From: Dinghuibacter silviterrae
Lineage (GTDB): Bacteria; Bacteroidota; Bacteroidia; Chitinophagales; Chitinophagaceae
DNA length: 64,000 nucleotides
Direction: 5' to 3'
NCBI RefSeq assembly: GCF_004366355.1
Contig: NZ_SODV01000001.1
Coordinates: 2,108,001 to 2,172,000 of the forward strand
Made by a program: the position numbers and the translations under genes. Below are positions 36,889 through 43,749 of this stretch, piece after piece (position 1 is the first letter of the stretch; each line of letters starts with the position of its first letter). The notes beneath the pieces are model-generated. The model ran no database searches. It saw only the letters and a list, made by a program, of their open reading frames with translations, and was not told the origin of the DNA.

Positions 36889-37380
36889 ATGCCATTGGAA
36901 CATGAACCCGAACTGATGCCCATTACAGACGGAAATGTTGGAGAATTACATTCCCTGATCTGGGAATCGACACGTGATGGTTATCTTTTTTTACAAAGAA
37001 CAATCGATGATTGGTATAGCGGTGCGAACAAGTTTGATAAGCCGGGTGAAAAGTTATGGGGATTGTTCACAGGAAAGGACCTGGTCGGTGTCGGCGGCCT
37101 GAATATAGATCCTTATAGCCTCACACCAAAGGTGGGCCGGGTGCGGCACCTGTATGTTCGGAAGGATCAGCGCCGGGCGGGTTGTGCGACTATAATAATG
37201 AATAAAATAATGGAGGAGGCTCGCCAAAACTTTACCGTATTGCGCCTATTCACGGATGATCCGGCGGCTTCGGTGTTTTACGAAAAATTGGGGTTTGAAA
37301 GAACCAGGGAGTATAAGGTGAGCCATTGTATGGCGCTTCCGGGGGACTGGATTACCTCCGCCGCTTCGCGGCTTCGGTGA
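36889..37380 (+). CDS. GNAT-family N-acetyltransferase
   Basis: 163 residues from the ATG at 36889; a TTG two codons upstream is possible. The acetyl-CoA site is VRHLYVRKDQRRAGCATIIMNKIMEEA, followed by LRLFTDDPAASVFYEKLGFERTRE. The substrate is unknown. The last codons (encoding SAASRLR) lie in a short GC-rich hairpin (GCCGC-TTC-GCGGC) and look as if a repeat element has replaced the original C-terminus. The gene belongs to the AT-richer pocket before tRNA-Leu. Confidence 0.85.
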   Translation: MPLEHEPELMPITDGNVGELHSLIWESTRDGYLFLQRTIDDWYSGANKFDKPGEKLWGLFTGKDLVGVGGLNIDPYSLTPKVGRVRHLYVRKDQRRAGCATIIMNKIMEEARQNFTVLRLFTDDPAASVFYEKLGFERTREYKVSHCMALPGDWITSAASRLR

Positions 37381-37437
37381 TCCAATACGTCCTGCGGGGG
37401 GGCTTCATCGCACCGGCCCCTCGCGCCTTCGGCGCTA

Positions 37438-37497
37438 GGTTTTTTCATTCATGAGCGGTAGCGAGCTTGCTCGCGGACGCGCATGAACGAAAAAACC
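37438..37497. repeat. Nested palindromic element next to tRNA-Leu
   Basis: Outer arms GGTTTTTTCATTCATG (37438-37453) and CATGAACGAAAAAACC (37482-37497) pair with one mismatch, and pairing continues inwards with mismatches. The centre is a perfect GCGAGC-TT-GCTCGC hairpin (37461-37474). A further small hairpin GCGCC-TTC-GGCGC precedes it (37423-37435). The form is that of a REP-like or small non-autonomous palindromic element. Confidence 0.6.
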
Positions 37498-37517
37498 CCT
37501 CAGCTTTAGCTGAGGGG
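37490..37517 (-). terminator. Intrinsic terminator of tRNA-Leu
   Basis: Read on the minus strand, a 9-bp perfect stem (37496-37504 with 37509-37517, CCCCTCAGC / GCTGAGGGG, TTTA loop) is followed by TTTTTT (37495-37490). It lies 12 bp after the tRNA 3' end. The T tract is shared with the outer arm of the palindromic element. Confidence 0.88.
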
Positions 37518-37529
37518 TCTAACGTGATG

Positions 37530-37611
37530 TGCCCAGGACTGGATTCGAACCAGCACACCTCGCGGCGCTGCTACCTGAAAACAGTGCGTCTACCAATTTC
37601 GCCACCTGGGC
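37530..37611 (-). tRNA. tRNA-Leu (anticodon CAG)
   Basis: On the minus strand the 82-nt sequence starts GCCCAGGTGGCGAAATTGG and ends with GGTTCGAATCC and CCTGGGC. The acceptor stem (GCCCAGG / CCTGGGC) has 7 perfect pairs, the D arm carries GGTAGACGC, the anticodon stem is CTGTT / AGCAG around the loop TTCAGGT (anticodon CAG), and a long variable arm of class II follows. The discriminator is A. CCA is not encoded, in keeping with the CCA-adding enzyme at 40226. Confidence 0.95.
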
Positions 37612-37634
37612 AGGTGATCTTGTAGATCGGGGTG

Positions 37635-37642
37635 CAAATATA
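37635..37642 (-). promoter_or_regulatory. -7 promoter element of tRNA-Leu
   Basis: On the minus strand TATATTTG fits TAnnTTTG and lies 23 nt before the tRNA 5' end. Confidence 0.6.
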
Positions 37643-37691
37643 CGGGTTTTTGGGATTTGGGAAATAAATTTTTAGGACTTTTGCGGGCACT

Positions 37692-38681
37692 ATGCGGTTC
37701 CTGATCATACAAACGGCTTTCTTGGGAGATGTGGTGTTGGCCACGCCCTTGATCGAAAAACTAAGGGCGTTTTATCCAGAGGATAGGATCGATTTCCTGG
37801 TGCGGAAGGGGAATGAGTCGTTGCTGAAAGATCATCCGCTGCTGGACGAGGTGTTGGTGTGGAATAAGAAGGAGCATAAGATGCGGAACCTGTGGGGGAT
37901 GATGCGGAAGGTGCGGGTAAGGCGGTATGACTACGTGATCAATTTGCAGCGGTTTGCGTCTTCGGGGTTGATCACGGTGTTTTCTGGGGCGTATACGATC
38001 GGGTTTGACAAGAATCCGTTGTCGCGGTATTTTAAGGAAAAGAAGCCGCACGTGATCGGCACGGACCCGAAGCACTATAAGCACGAAGTGGAAAGGAACC
38101 TGTCTTTGATCGAGGGGTTGACGGACGGGGCGATGGTGCGGCCGAAGTTGTATCCCTCCGAAGGAGACTATCAAAAGGTGGCGACGCGTAAAAACGGCCC
38201 GTATATCACGATGAGCCCGGCCTCGGTTTGGTTTACCAAGCAGTTGGCGCGGGAGAAGTGGGTGGAGTTGATCAAGTCAACAGACGCGGGGCAAAAAATA
38301 TACCTGCTGGGGGCGCCGGGCGACCAGGCATTATGCGAAGGCATCTTACAAGAAGCGGGGCACCCGAACGCGGTATCGCTTTGCGGCCAGTTGAGCTTAT
38401 TGCAGTCTGCGGCACTGATGCGGGACGCACGAATGAATTACGTCAATGATTCGGCGCCGATGCACCTGGCGTCGGCCATGAATGCGCCGGTGACGGCCGT
38501 GTATTGCTCGACGGTGCCTTATTTCGGGTTTGGGCCGCTTTCGGATGTGTCCCGGGTGGTGGAAACGCCGGAGGCACTGGATTGCAGGCCTTGCGGGCTG
38601 CACGGGTACAGGGCTTGCCCGAAGGGGCATTTCAAGTGCGCGTACACGATACCGGTGGCGCTACTGAAAGGCGACCTTTAG
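37692..38681 (+). CDS. Glycosyltransferase family 9 (heptosyltransferase-like)
   Basis: 329 residues. The family opening MRFLIIQTAFLGDVVLATPLIEKLRAFYP and the donor-site region (YVNDSAPMHLASAMNAPVTAVYCSTVPYFGFGPL) are typical of ADP-heptose:LPS heptosyltransferases. A cysteine cluster near the end (LDCRPCGLHGYRACPKGHFKC) is also a family feature. It should add a heptose or similar sugar to LPS core on the cytoplasmic face of the inner membrane. It is a single gene; a near-consensus GACTTTTG lies just before the start. Confidence 0.9.
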   Translation: MRFLIIQTAFLGDVVLATPLIEKLRAFYPEDRIDFLVRKGNESLLKDHPLLDEVLVWNKKEHKMRNLWGMMRKVRVRRYDYVINLQRFASSGLITVFSGAYTIGFDKNPLSRYFKEKKPHVIGTDPKHYKHEVERNLSLIEGLTDGAMVRPKLYPSEGDYQKVATRKNGPYITMSPASVWFTKQLAREKWVELIKSTDAGQKIYLLGAPGDQALCEGILQEAGHPNAVSLCGQLSLLQSAALMRDARMNYVNDSAPMHLASAMNAPVTAVYCSTVPYFGFGPLSDVSRVVETPEALDCRPCGLHGYRACPKGHFKCAYTIPVALLKGDL

Positions 38682-38691
38682 GGGCGCCACG

Positions 38692-38727
38692 GTGGGCGCC
38701 GCGGTGGGTCGAAAGTGGGCGCCGCGG
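38692..38727. repeat. Short direct repeat with GGCGCC core
   Basis: GTGGGCGCCGCGG is present at 38692-38704 and again at 38715-38727, with a further GGGGCGCC at 38681-38688. The repeats fill the 48-bp gap between the convergent glycosyltransferase and dapD genes. Confidence 0.8.
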
Positions 38728-38729
38728 CC

Positions 38730-39542
38730 CTACACACTCACATTAAAATCGCGAAGCGCCTCATTCAAGCTGGTCTTGGTATCGGTAGACGCCTTGCGCT
38801 GGCCGATGATGAGGGCGCAGGGAACCTGGTAGGTGCCCGCTGGGAAGACCTTTGGATAGGTACCGGGGATGACGACGCTGCGGGCGGGGACGCGGCCCTT
38901 GTATTCAACGGGGTTGTCGCCGCTGACGTCGATGATCTTGGTGGATTTGGTGAGGACGACGTTGGCACCGAGGACGGCCTCGCGCTCGACGATAACGCCT
39001 TCGACAACGATGCAGCGGGAACCCAGGAAACAGTTGTCTTCGATGATCACGGGGCTGGCCTGGAGGGGTTCGAGGACGCCGCCTATGCCGACGCCGCCGC
39101 TGAGGTGGACGTGTTTGCCGATTTGGGCGCAACTGCCGACGGTGGCCCAGGTGTCGACCATGGTGCCTTCGTCGACGTAGGCGCCGATGTTGACATAGCT
39201 GGGCATGAGGACGACGTTTTTGGCGAGGTAGGCGCCGTAACGGGCAACGGCGTGGGGTACGGCCCGGACGCCGATGTGTTTGTAGTCGCTCTTGAGCTTC
39301 ATTTTGTCATAGAACTCGAAAGGAGGGAGGTGGTGGGTCTCCATGGGCTGGATGGCGAAGTACATCAGGATGGCCTGTTTGACCCATTCGTTGACGACCC
39401 AGGTACCGTTCGCGGGTTCGGCGACACGGAGCCGGCCTTTGTCAACGTCCTCGATGACGGCCCTGACGGCGTCGGAATAGGTGTTGTCTTTGAGCAGTTC
39501 GCGGTTGTCCCATGCCGCCTGGATCGTTCCTTTCAGGTCCAT
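38730..39542 (-). CDS. dapD: Tetrahydrodipicolinate N-succinyltransferase
   Basis: 270 residues. It makes N-succinyl-2-amino-6-oxopimelate from tetrahydrodipicolinate and succinyl-CoA in lysine and diaminopimelate synthesis. The helical N-terminus is followed by a left-handed beta-helix of hexapeptide repeats (about 105-220) with the family stretch PSYVNIGAYVDEGTMVDTWATVGSCAQIG and GGVGIGGVLEPLQA. The C-terminal cap (GRVPARSVVIPGTYPKVFPAGTYQVPCALIIG) is complete. It is a single gene, divergent from the Sua5-family gene with a 49-bp gap. Confidence 0.96.
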   Translation of the reverse strand: MDLKGTIQAAWDNRELLKDNTYSDAVRAVIEDVDKGRLRVAEPANGTWVVNEWVKQAILMYFAIQPMETHHLPPFEFYDKMKLKSDYKHIGVRAVPHAVARYGAYLAKNVVLMPSYVNIGAYVDEGTMVDTWATVGSCAQIGKHVHLSGGVGIGGVLEPLQASPVIIEDNCFLGSRCIVVEGVIVEREAVLGANVVLTKSTKIIDVSGDNPVEYKGRVPARSVVIPGTYPKVFPAGTYQVPCALIIGQRKASTDTKTSLNEALRDFNVSV

Positions 39543-39578
39543 GTCGTGTGGTAATTTTTTTGCAAACCTAGATTAAAA

Positions 39579-39586
39579 TATTTTTG
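39579..39586 (+). promoter_or_regulatory. -7 promoter element, start codon 5 nt away
   Basis: TATTTTTG fits TAnnTTTG, with TTTTG at 39558-39562 as a possible -33 element. The ATG of the next gene is at 39592, so the mRNA should be leaderless or nearly so. Confidence 0.65.
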
Positions 39587-39591
39587 CGCCA

Positions 39592-40161
39592 ATGGACTTT
39601 CTGGAAGATGTGGATCAGTGCCTGGCGGTGCTGAATGCGGGCGGGCTGATCGTTTACCCCACGGACACGATCTGGGGGATCGGCTGCGACGCGACGAATG
39701 CGGCCGCGGTGGCGCGGATTTACGCCCTGAAGCAAAGGGCGGAAAGCAAAAGCATGATCGTGTTGGTGGGGGAGGTCAAAGATGTGCTAAAATACACGGC
39801 GGGCGTGGATCTTCGCCTCTTCGACTACCTGAAAACGGTGTCGAAGCCGACGACGGTGGTGTATGGGGGGGCGATCGGGCTGGCGCCAAACCTGCTGGCG
39901 GAGGATGGGTCGGTGGGGATCCGGATCGTGAACGAGCCGTTTTGCCGGCACCTGGTCAAAAGGTTCCGCAAGCCGCTGGTATCGACGTCCGCCAATATCT
40001 CTGGGCGGCCCGCCCCGGGGTCGTTCGAGGAGATTGCGCCGGAGGTCCTCGCCGGTGTGGATTATGTGGTGAAATACAGGAGAGAGGATAGGGAAAAAAA
40101 AGTGCCGTCCGCAGTAGTGCGCTGGGGGCGCGATGGCAAAGTAGAAGTGCTGCGGCCGTGA
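39592..40161 (+). CDS. Sua5/YciO/YrdC-family protein (threonylcarbamoyl-AMP synthase type)
   Basis: 189 residues. The YrdC fold opening GGLIVYPTDTIWGIGCDATNAAAVARIYALKQRAESKSMIVLV carries the KxR-type and SMIVLV nucleotide-binding stretches of TsaC/Sua5. The family makes threonylcarbamoyl-AMP for t6A37 of tRNA. It has the single-domain (TsaC/YciO-like) length; TsaC and YciO are hard to tell apart here. It lies directly before the CCA-adding enzyme, and miaA is two genes further on, so this stretch is rich in tRNA-maturation genes. Confidence 0.88.
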   Translation: MDFLEDVDQCLAVLNAGGLIVYPTDTIWGIGCDATNAAAVARIYALKQRAESKSMIVLVGEVKDVLKYTAGVDLRLFDYLKTVSKPTTVVYGGAIGLAPNLLAEDGSVGIRIVNEPFCRHLVKRFRKPLVSTSANISGRPAPGSFEEIAPEVLAGVDYVVKYRREDREKKVPSAVVRWGRDGKVEVLRP

Positions 40162-40206
40162 TGGGCGCCACGCTACAAAACGAAGGCGAGCCCCGCGGGG
40201 ATTTAT

Positions 40207-40214
40207 TAATTTTG
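40207..40214 (+). promoter_or_regulatory. -7 promoter element before the CCA-adding enzyme
   Basis: TAATTTTG fits TAnnTTTG and lies 11 nt before the ATG at 40226. Confidence 0.6.
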
Positions 40215-40225
40215 CAGGATAAGCA

Positions 40226-41665
40226 ATGGATATTATTTGTAACGATAGGGAACTTTTCATCTTCAAAAAAATAGCCGCCGCGGCCGCGGACCTGGGTCTG
40301 CCTGCGTATGTGGTGGGGGGATTTGTGCGGGACAAGCTGATCGGGCGGCCGACGAAGGACGTGGACGTTGTGTGCGTAGGGGACGGGATTGCGCTGGCGC
40401 ATAAGGTGGCGGAGCGGTTGAGGCCGCAGCCGCAGGTGAACTTCTTTAAGAACTTCGGGACGGCGCAGCTGAAGCTGGAGGATATGGAGCTGGAGTTCGT
40501 GGGGGCGCGGAAAGAAAGCTACCGGTCGGAGTCGAGGAACCCGGAGGTGGAGCCGGGGACGCTGGAGGACGATCAGTGGCGGAGGGATTTTACGATCAAT
40601 GCAATGGCGGTGAGCCTGAACGGGGACGACTATGGAAAACTCATCGATCCGTTTGGCGGGCTCCGGGATATCGAGCTCCAGGTGATCCGGACGCCGAGAG
40701 AACCGGGCGGGACCTTTAGCGACGACCCTTTGCGGATGATGCGGGCGGTGCGGTTTGCGTCCCAACTGGGGTACGCGATCGAAGAAACGACCCTGGAAGG
40801 GATACGGACACACGCGGACCGGATCAAGATCATTTCGCAAGAGCGGATCACCGATGAATTGAATAAGATTATCCTCAGTCAGCGTCCGTCGGTGGGGTTT
40901 GAATACCTGTACCGGACGGGGCTTCTGGAGCGGATTTTCCCGCAGATGGTGGATTTGGCGGGGGCGGAATATATAGACGGGAAAGGGCATAAGGATAATT
41001 TCACCCATACCCTACAGGTGCTGGACAACGTTGCCGTGCATACGAAAAACCTTTGGCTGCGTTGGGCGGCCATTTTACACGACATCGGGAAACCGGCCAC
41101 AAAGCGCTTTGAACAGGGTCATGGCTGGACATTTCACGGGCACGAAGTGGTGGGGGGGAAAATGGTGCCCCGGATTTTTGGACGGCTAAAGCTGCCCCAG
41201 CACGAAGAAATGCGCTACGTGCGCAAGCTGGTGGAGCTGCACTTGCGGCCGATCAGCCTGACCAAGGAGAATATTACCGATTCGGCGATCCGGCGCCTTT
41301 TGTTTGATGCGGGCGAAGACCTGGAGGACCTGATGACGCTTTGCAAGGCGGACATTACGTCCAAGAACAAACAAAAGGTCAAGCGCTACCTGGATAATTT
41401 CGAGCTTGTCCAGGAACGCCTGAAGGAGGTGGAGGATAAGGACCGGATCCGGAACTGGCAGCCGCCGGTTACCGGGGAGGTGATCATGGACACGTTTGGA
41501 CTTCCCCCGGGAAAGATCGTTGGGGACATAAAAACGGCCATACGGGAGGCGATCCTGGACGGTGTTATCGATAATACGTACGCAGCGGCATACGATTTGA
41601 TGCTCAAGATTGCGAAAAACCACGATCTTGAGCCCGTGCCGGGTCGGCCTATAGAAGGGGCCTGA
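40226..41665 (+). CDS. CCA-adding tRNA nucleotidyltransferase with HD domain
   Basis: 479 residues. The nucleotidyltransferase head has GGFVRD (31-36) and the metal pair DVD (45-47); RRDFTINAMA (119-128) follows, then the tRNA-binding helices with DDPLRMMRAVRFASQLGY. A C-terminal HD domain is present (HDIGKP, 285-290), as in many Bacteroidota members. It adds or repairs the 3' CCA end of tRNA. This fits the tRNA-Leu gene in the window, which lacks an encoded CCA. Confidence 0.95.
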   Translation: MDIICNDRELFIFKKIAAAAADLGLPAYVVGGFVRDKLIGRPTKDVDVVCVGDGIALAHKVAERLRPQPQVNFFKNFGTAQLKLEDMELEFVGARKESYRSESRNPEVEPGTLEDDQWRRDFTINAMAVSLNGDDYGKLIDPFGGLRDIELQVIRTPREPGGTFSDDPLRMMRAVRFASQLGYAIEETTLEGIRTHADRIKIISQERITDELNKIILSQRPSVGFEYLYRTGLLERIFPQMVDLAGAEYIDGKGHKDNFTHTLQVLDNVAVHTKNLWLRWAAILHDIGKPATKRFEQGHGWTFHGHEVVGGKMVPRIFGRLKLPQHEEMRYVRKLVELHLRPISLTKENITDSAIRRLLFDAGEDLEDLMTLCKADITSKNKQKVKRYLDNFELVQERLKEVEDKDRIRNWQPPVTGEVIMDTFGLPPGKIVGDIKTAIREAILDGVIDNTYAAAYDLMLKIAKNHDLEPVPGRPIEGA

Positions 41666-41726
41666 GCCGCGCCGTTAAAGAGACGTGGCCGCACTGTAAA
41701 AGTGCTAAAAACTTGGTTAATTCTTT

Positions 41727-41734
41727 TAAATTTG
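41727..41734 (+). promoter_or_regulatory. -7 promoter element before the pRiA4b-like gene
   Basis: TAAATTTG fits TAnnTTTG and lies 27 nt before the ATG at 41762. Confidence 0.5.
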
Positions 41735-41761
41735 TTGTAATAATCCAAACTTAGAGGACTA

Positions 41762-42328
41762 ATGGCGGTACTTAAATTTCGTGTTTACTGGGAAGAGGAT
41801 GACGCGGTATACAGGGACGTGGTGATCAAGCACAGTCAAAGCTTTAAGGATTTGAACGATATTGTATTGAAGTCCTTTGAATTTGACAACAAGCACAAGG
41901 CCACTTTTTACCGCAGCAACGACCACTGGCAACGGGGCCGGGAAATCACGCTTGAAAAGTACGACAAGGTCTACGTGAAGGAACCGCTGATCATGGAGCA
42001 GACGCCCATCGGAACGGAGATCAAGGATCCCAACCAGAAGTTCATCTATATCTACGATTTTAACCGGAACTGGACGTTTCTCATAGAGCTCATCAACGTC
42101 AGCAAGGACGAGAACCAGAAACAGGCCTATCCGGGTGTGATCCGCACGGAGGGGCTGGCGCCGAACCAATACGGCACCAGGAGCCTGCTGGGGGATAAGT
42201 TTGTGGAAGTGGAGGAAAAGTATGACCTCACCAAGGGCGAAGAGGGCTTTGGCGAAGAGGGAGAAGGCGGCAGTGGAGAAGAAAGCACGGAAGAGGAGCA
42301 AACGGATACGTTCGGAGAGGAATTGTAA
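41762..42328 (+). CDS. Plasmid pRiA4b ORF-3-like protein
   Basis: 188 residues. The opening LKFRVYWEEDDAVYRDVVIKHSQSFKDLNDIVLKSFEFDNKHKATFY and the later YIYDFNRNWTFLIELI match the pRiA4b ORF-3 (TnpR passenger) fold. The C-terminus is a highly acidic tail (about 30 residues, rich in E and G). Despite its name the family is not a transposase, and nothing mobile surrounds it. The function is unknown. The miaA start lies 3 bp after its stop, so the two are co-transcribed. Confidence 0.8.
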   Translation: MAVLKFRVYWEEDDAVYRDVVIKHSQSFKDLNDIVLKSFEFDNKHKATFYRSNDHWQRGREITLEKYDKVYVKEPLIMEQTPIGTEIKDPNQKFIYIYDFNRNWTFLIELINVSKDENQKQAYPGVIRTEGLAPNQYGTRSLLGDKFVEVEEKYDLTKGEEGFGEEGEGGSGEESTEEEQTDTFGEEL

Positions 42329-42331
42329 ACA

Positions 42332-43231
42332 TTGGATAGCATCCCCACCATCGTGGTTATTGCCGGTCCGACCGGTGTCGGTAAAACGGACCTGGCATTG
42401 GGGCTGGCGGAACGGTTGCAAACGGTCATTATTTCGGCGGATTCCCGTCAGTGTTACCGGGAGATGGACATCGGGGTCGCCAGACCCGCTCCGGGAGACC
42501 TGCAACGCATTCCTCACTTTTTTATAGCCACCCATTCTATTACGGAACACATCAACGCGGCCACTTTTGTCGCAGAGGCAAACCGCGCGATGGAAGGCCG
42601 GGAACTGGTCCTCGTCGTGGGTGGCACCGGTCTGTACATCAAGGCGCTGACGGAGGGCATGGACCCGATTCCCGCTATCCCGGAAGGGATCCGCAAAGCG
42701 GTCCGGGAGGGATATGCCGCCGGGGGCCTGGGATGGCTGCAAAAAGAAATCGAAACGAAAGACCCGGAATGGTTCAAAACCGGCGACCGATACAACCCAC
42801 ATCGCCTGATGCGGGCCCTGGAAGTGGTTGAAGCCACGGGGAACTCCATAAAGGACTTCCAGAAAGGGGGACAGCAAACAGACAAACGTGTCGTCCACAT
42901 CGGCCTGGACCTGCCCCGGCCGGAATTATACGCCCGGATCGACCATCGGGTGGACCAGATGATGGAGAGGGGGCTGTTGCGAGAGGTCGAGGCATTGTTG
43001 CCCTTCCGGAATCAAAAGGCTTTGCATACGGTAGGATATACGGAGTTGTTTGACTACCTGGATGGAACACTAACCCTGACAGAAGCCGTAGCCCTGATCC
43101 AGCAGCATACGCGCAACTATGCCAAGCGGCAGCTGACCTGGTTCAGACGGGATCCGGAGGTGGCCTGGTTCGCTCCTGACGCGCTGGACGCGGTCGAGGC
43201 TTATGTACGGCGGCGCCTGGCTTCCTTTTGA
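42332..43231 (+). CDS. miaA: tRNA dimethylallyltransferase
   Basis: 299 residues with a TTG start; the next ATG would cut off the P-loop (GPTGVGKT, 12-19), so TTG is needed. Other motifs: DSRQCYREMDIGVARP, GGTGLYI, NPHRLMRALEV, HTVGYTELFDYLDG and TRNYAKRQLTWFR. It transfers a dimethylallyl group to A37 of tRNAs that read UNN codons. It follows the pRiA4b-like gene by 3 bp. Its last 31 nt overlap the 3' end of the convergent gene at 43201-43716. Confidence 0.95.
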   Translation: MDSIPTIVVIAGPTGVGKTDLALGLAERLQTVIISADSRQCYREMDIGVARPAPGDLQRIPHFFIATHSITEHINAATFVAEANRAMEGRELVLVVGGTGLYIKALTEGMDPIPAIPEGIRKAVREGYAAGGLGWLQKEIETKDPEWFKTGDRYNPHRLMRALEVVEATGNSIKDFQKGGQQTDKRVVHIGLDLPRPELYARIDHRVDQMMERGLLREVEALLPFRNQKALHTVGYTELFDYLDGTLTLTEAVALIQQHTRNYAKRQLTWFRRDPEVAWFAPDALDAVEAYVRRRLASF

Positions 43232-43716
43232 AGGATGCCGGCATAGTAACCGGCATTGTGGTATAGCTCCAGGGAATGATGGCTGTCGTCGGGGCCGTCC
43301 CGTTTGGTGCCCTTTAAAAGCACCGACAAGGTTTTATACCCCTCGAAAAAATAGCGCCCTTCAAAGGCATCGCCCGGCTTTCCGTTGTCGTTTTCGGTTT
43401 CGTACACATAGACCAGCTGGCCTCCGCGGAAATAATAATTTTCCTTGATCTTTCCGTAGGACAGACCCACCGAGAGGATGATCTTAAAGAGGGAGTCCCC
43501 CTTGAAAAAGCCCTTGAGGGTACCGCTTTTCCCCGCTTCGTCGGCAGCAAATTCGTGTTCGGTCATGCTGATGATCCGCAGGGCGGTGTCATGATCGATC
43601 TGTTGATAAGCGGTTTGGATGGCCCGGACCTTGTCGTCGGGCGCGGTTTGAGCGGAGACCCGGAGGGCGCAAACGCAGGACAAAAGGAGCACGAAGGCAG
43701 CGCAAAGGATTCGCAT
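43201..43716 (-). CDS. Secreted protein of unknown function
   Basis: 171 residues with a signal peptide (MRILCAAFVLLLSCVCALRVSAQ). The mature part starts with a helix (DDKVRAIQTAYQQIDHDTALRII) followed by strands (NYYFRGGQLVYVYETEN). No family is recognised. It overlaps the end of miaA by 31 nt in antisense. A good minus-strand -7 element lies 15 bp before its start, so it is transcribed on its own. Confidence 0.75.
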   Translation of the reverse strand: MRILCAAFVLLLSCVCALRVSAQTAPDDKVRAIQTAYQQIDHDTALRIISMTEHEFAADEAGKSGTLKGFFKGDSLFKIILSVGLSYGKIKENYYFRGGQLVYVYETENDNGKPGDAFEGRYFFEGYKTLSVLLKGTKRDGPDDSHHSLELYHNAGYYAGILQKEARRRRT

Positions 43717-43731
43717 AAGATTGGATTACAC

Positions 43732-43739
43732 CAAATATA
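43732..43739 (-). promoter_or_regulatory. -7 promoter element of the secreted protein gene
   Basis: On the minus strand TATATTTG fits TAnnTTTG. It lies in the 33-bp gap after the FadL-like gene and 15 nt before the start at 43716. Confidence 0.6.
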
Positions 43740-43749
43740 TTATTTTTTT

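Noticed and set aside
35144-37611. Integrated mobile element at tRNA-Leu
   Set aside because: No integrase, no duplicated tRNA 3' end and no boundary repeat on the left side were found; kept only as an AT-rich pocket.
39956-41008. 350-codon minus-strand frame opposite the CCA-adding enzyme
   Set aside because: Arg/His/Pro-rich composition typical of a shadow frame; the plus-strand gene is certain.
41762-42328. Transposon resolvase suggested by the pRiA4b/TnpR family name
   Set aside because: No resolvase catalytic serine region or transposon ends; the gene is a stable neighbour of miaA.
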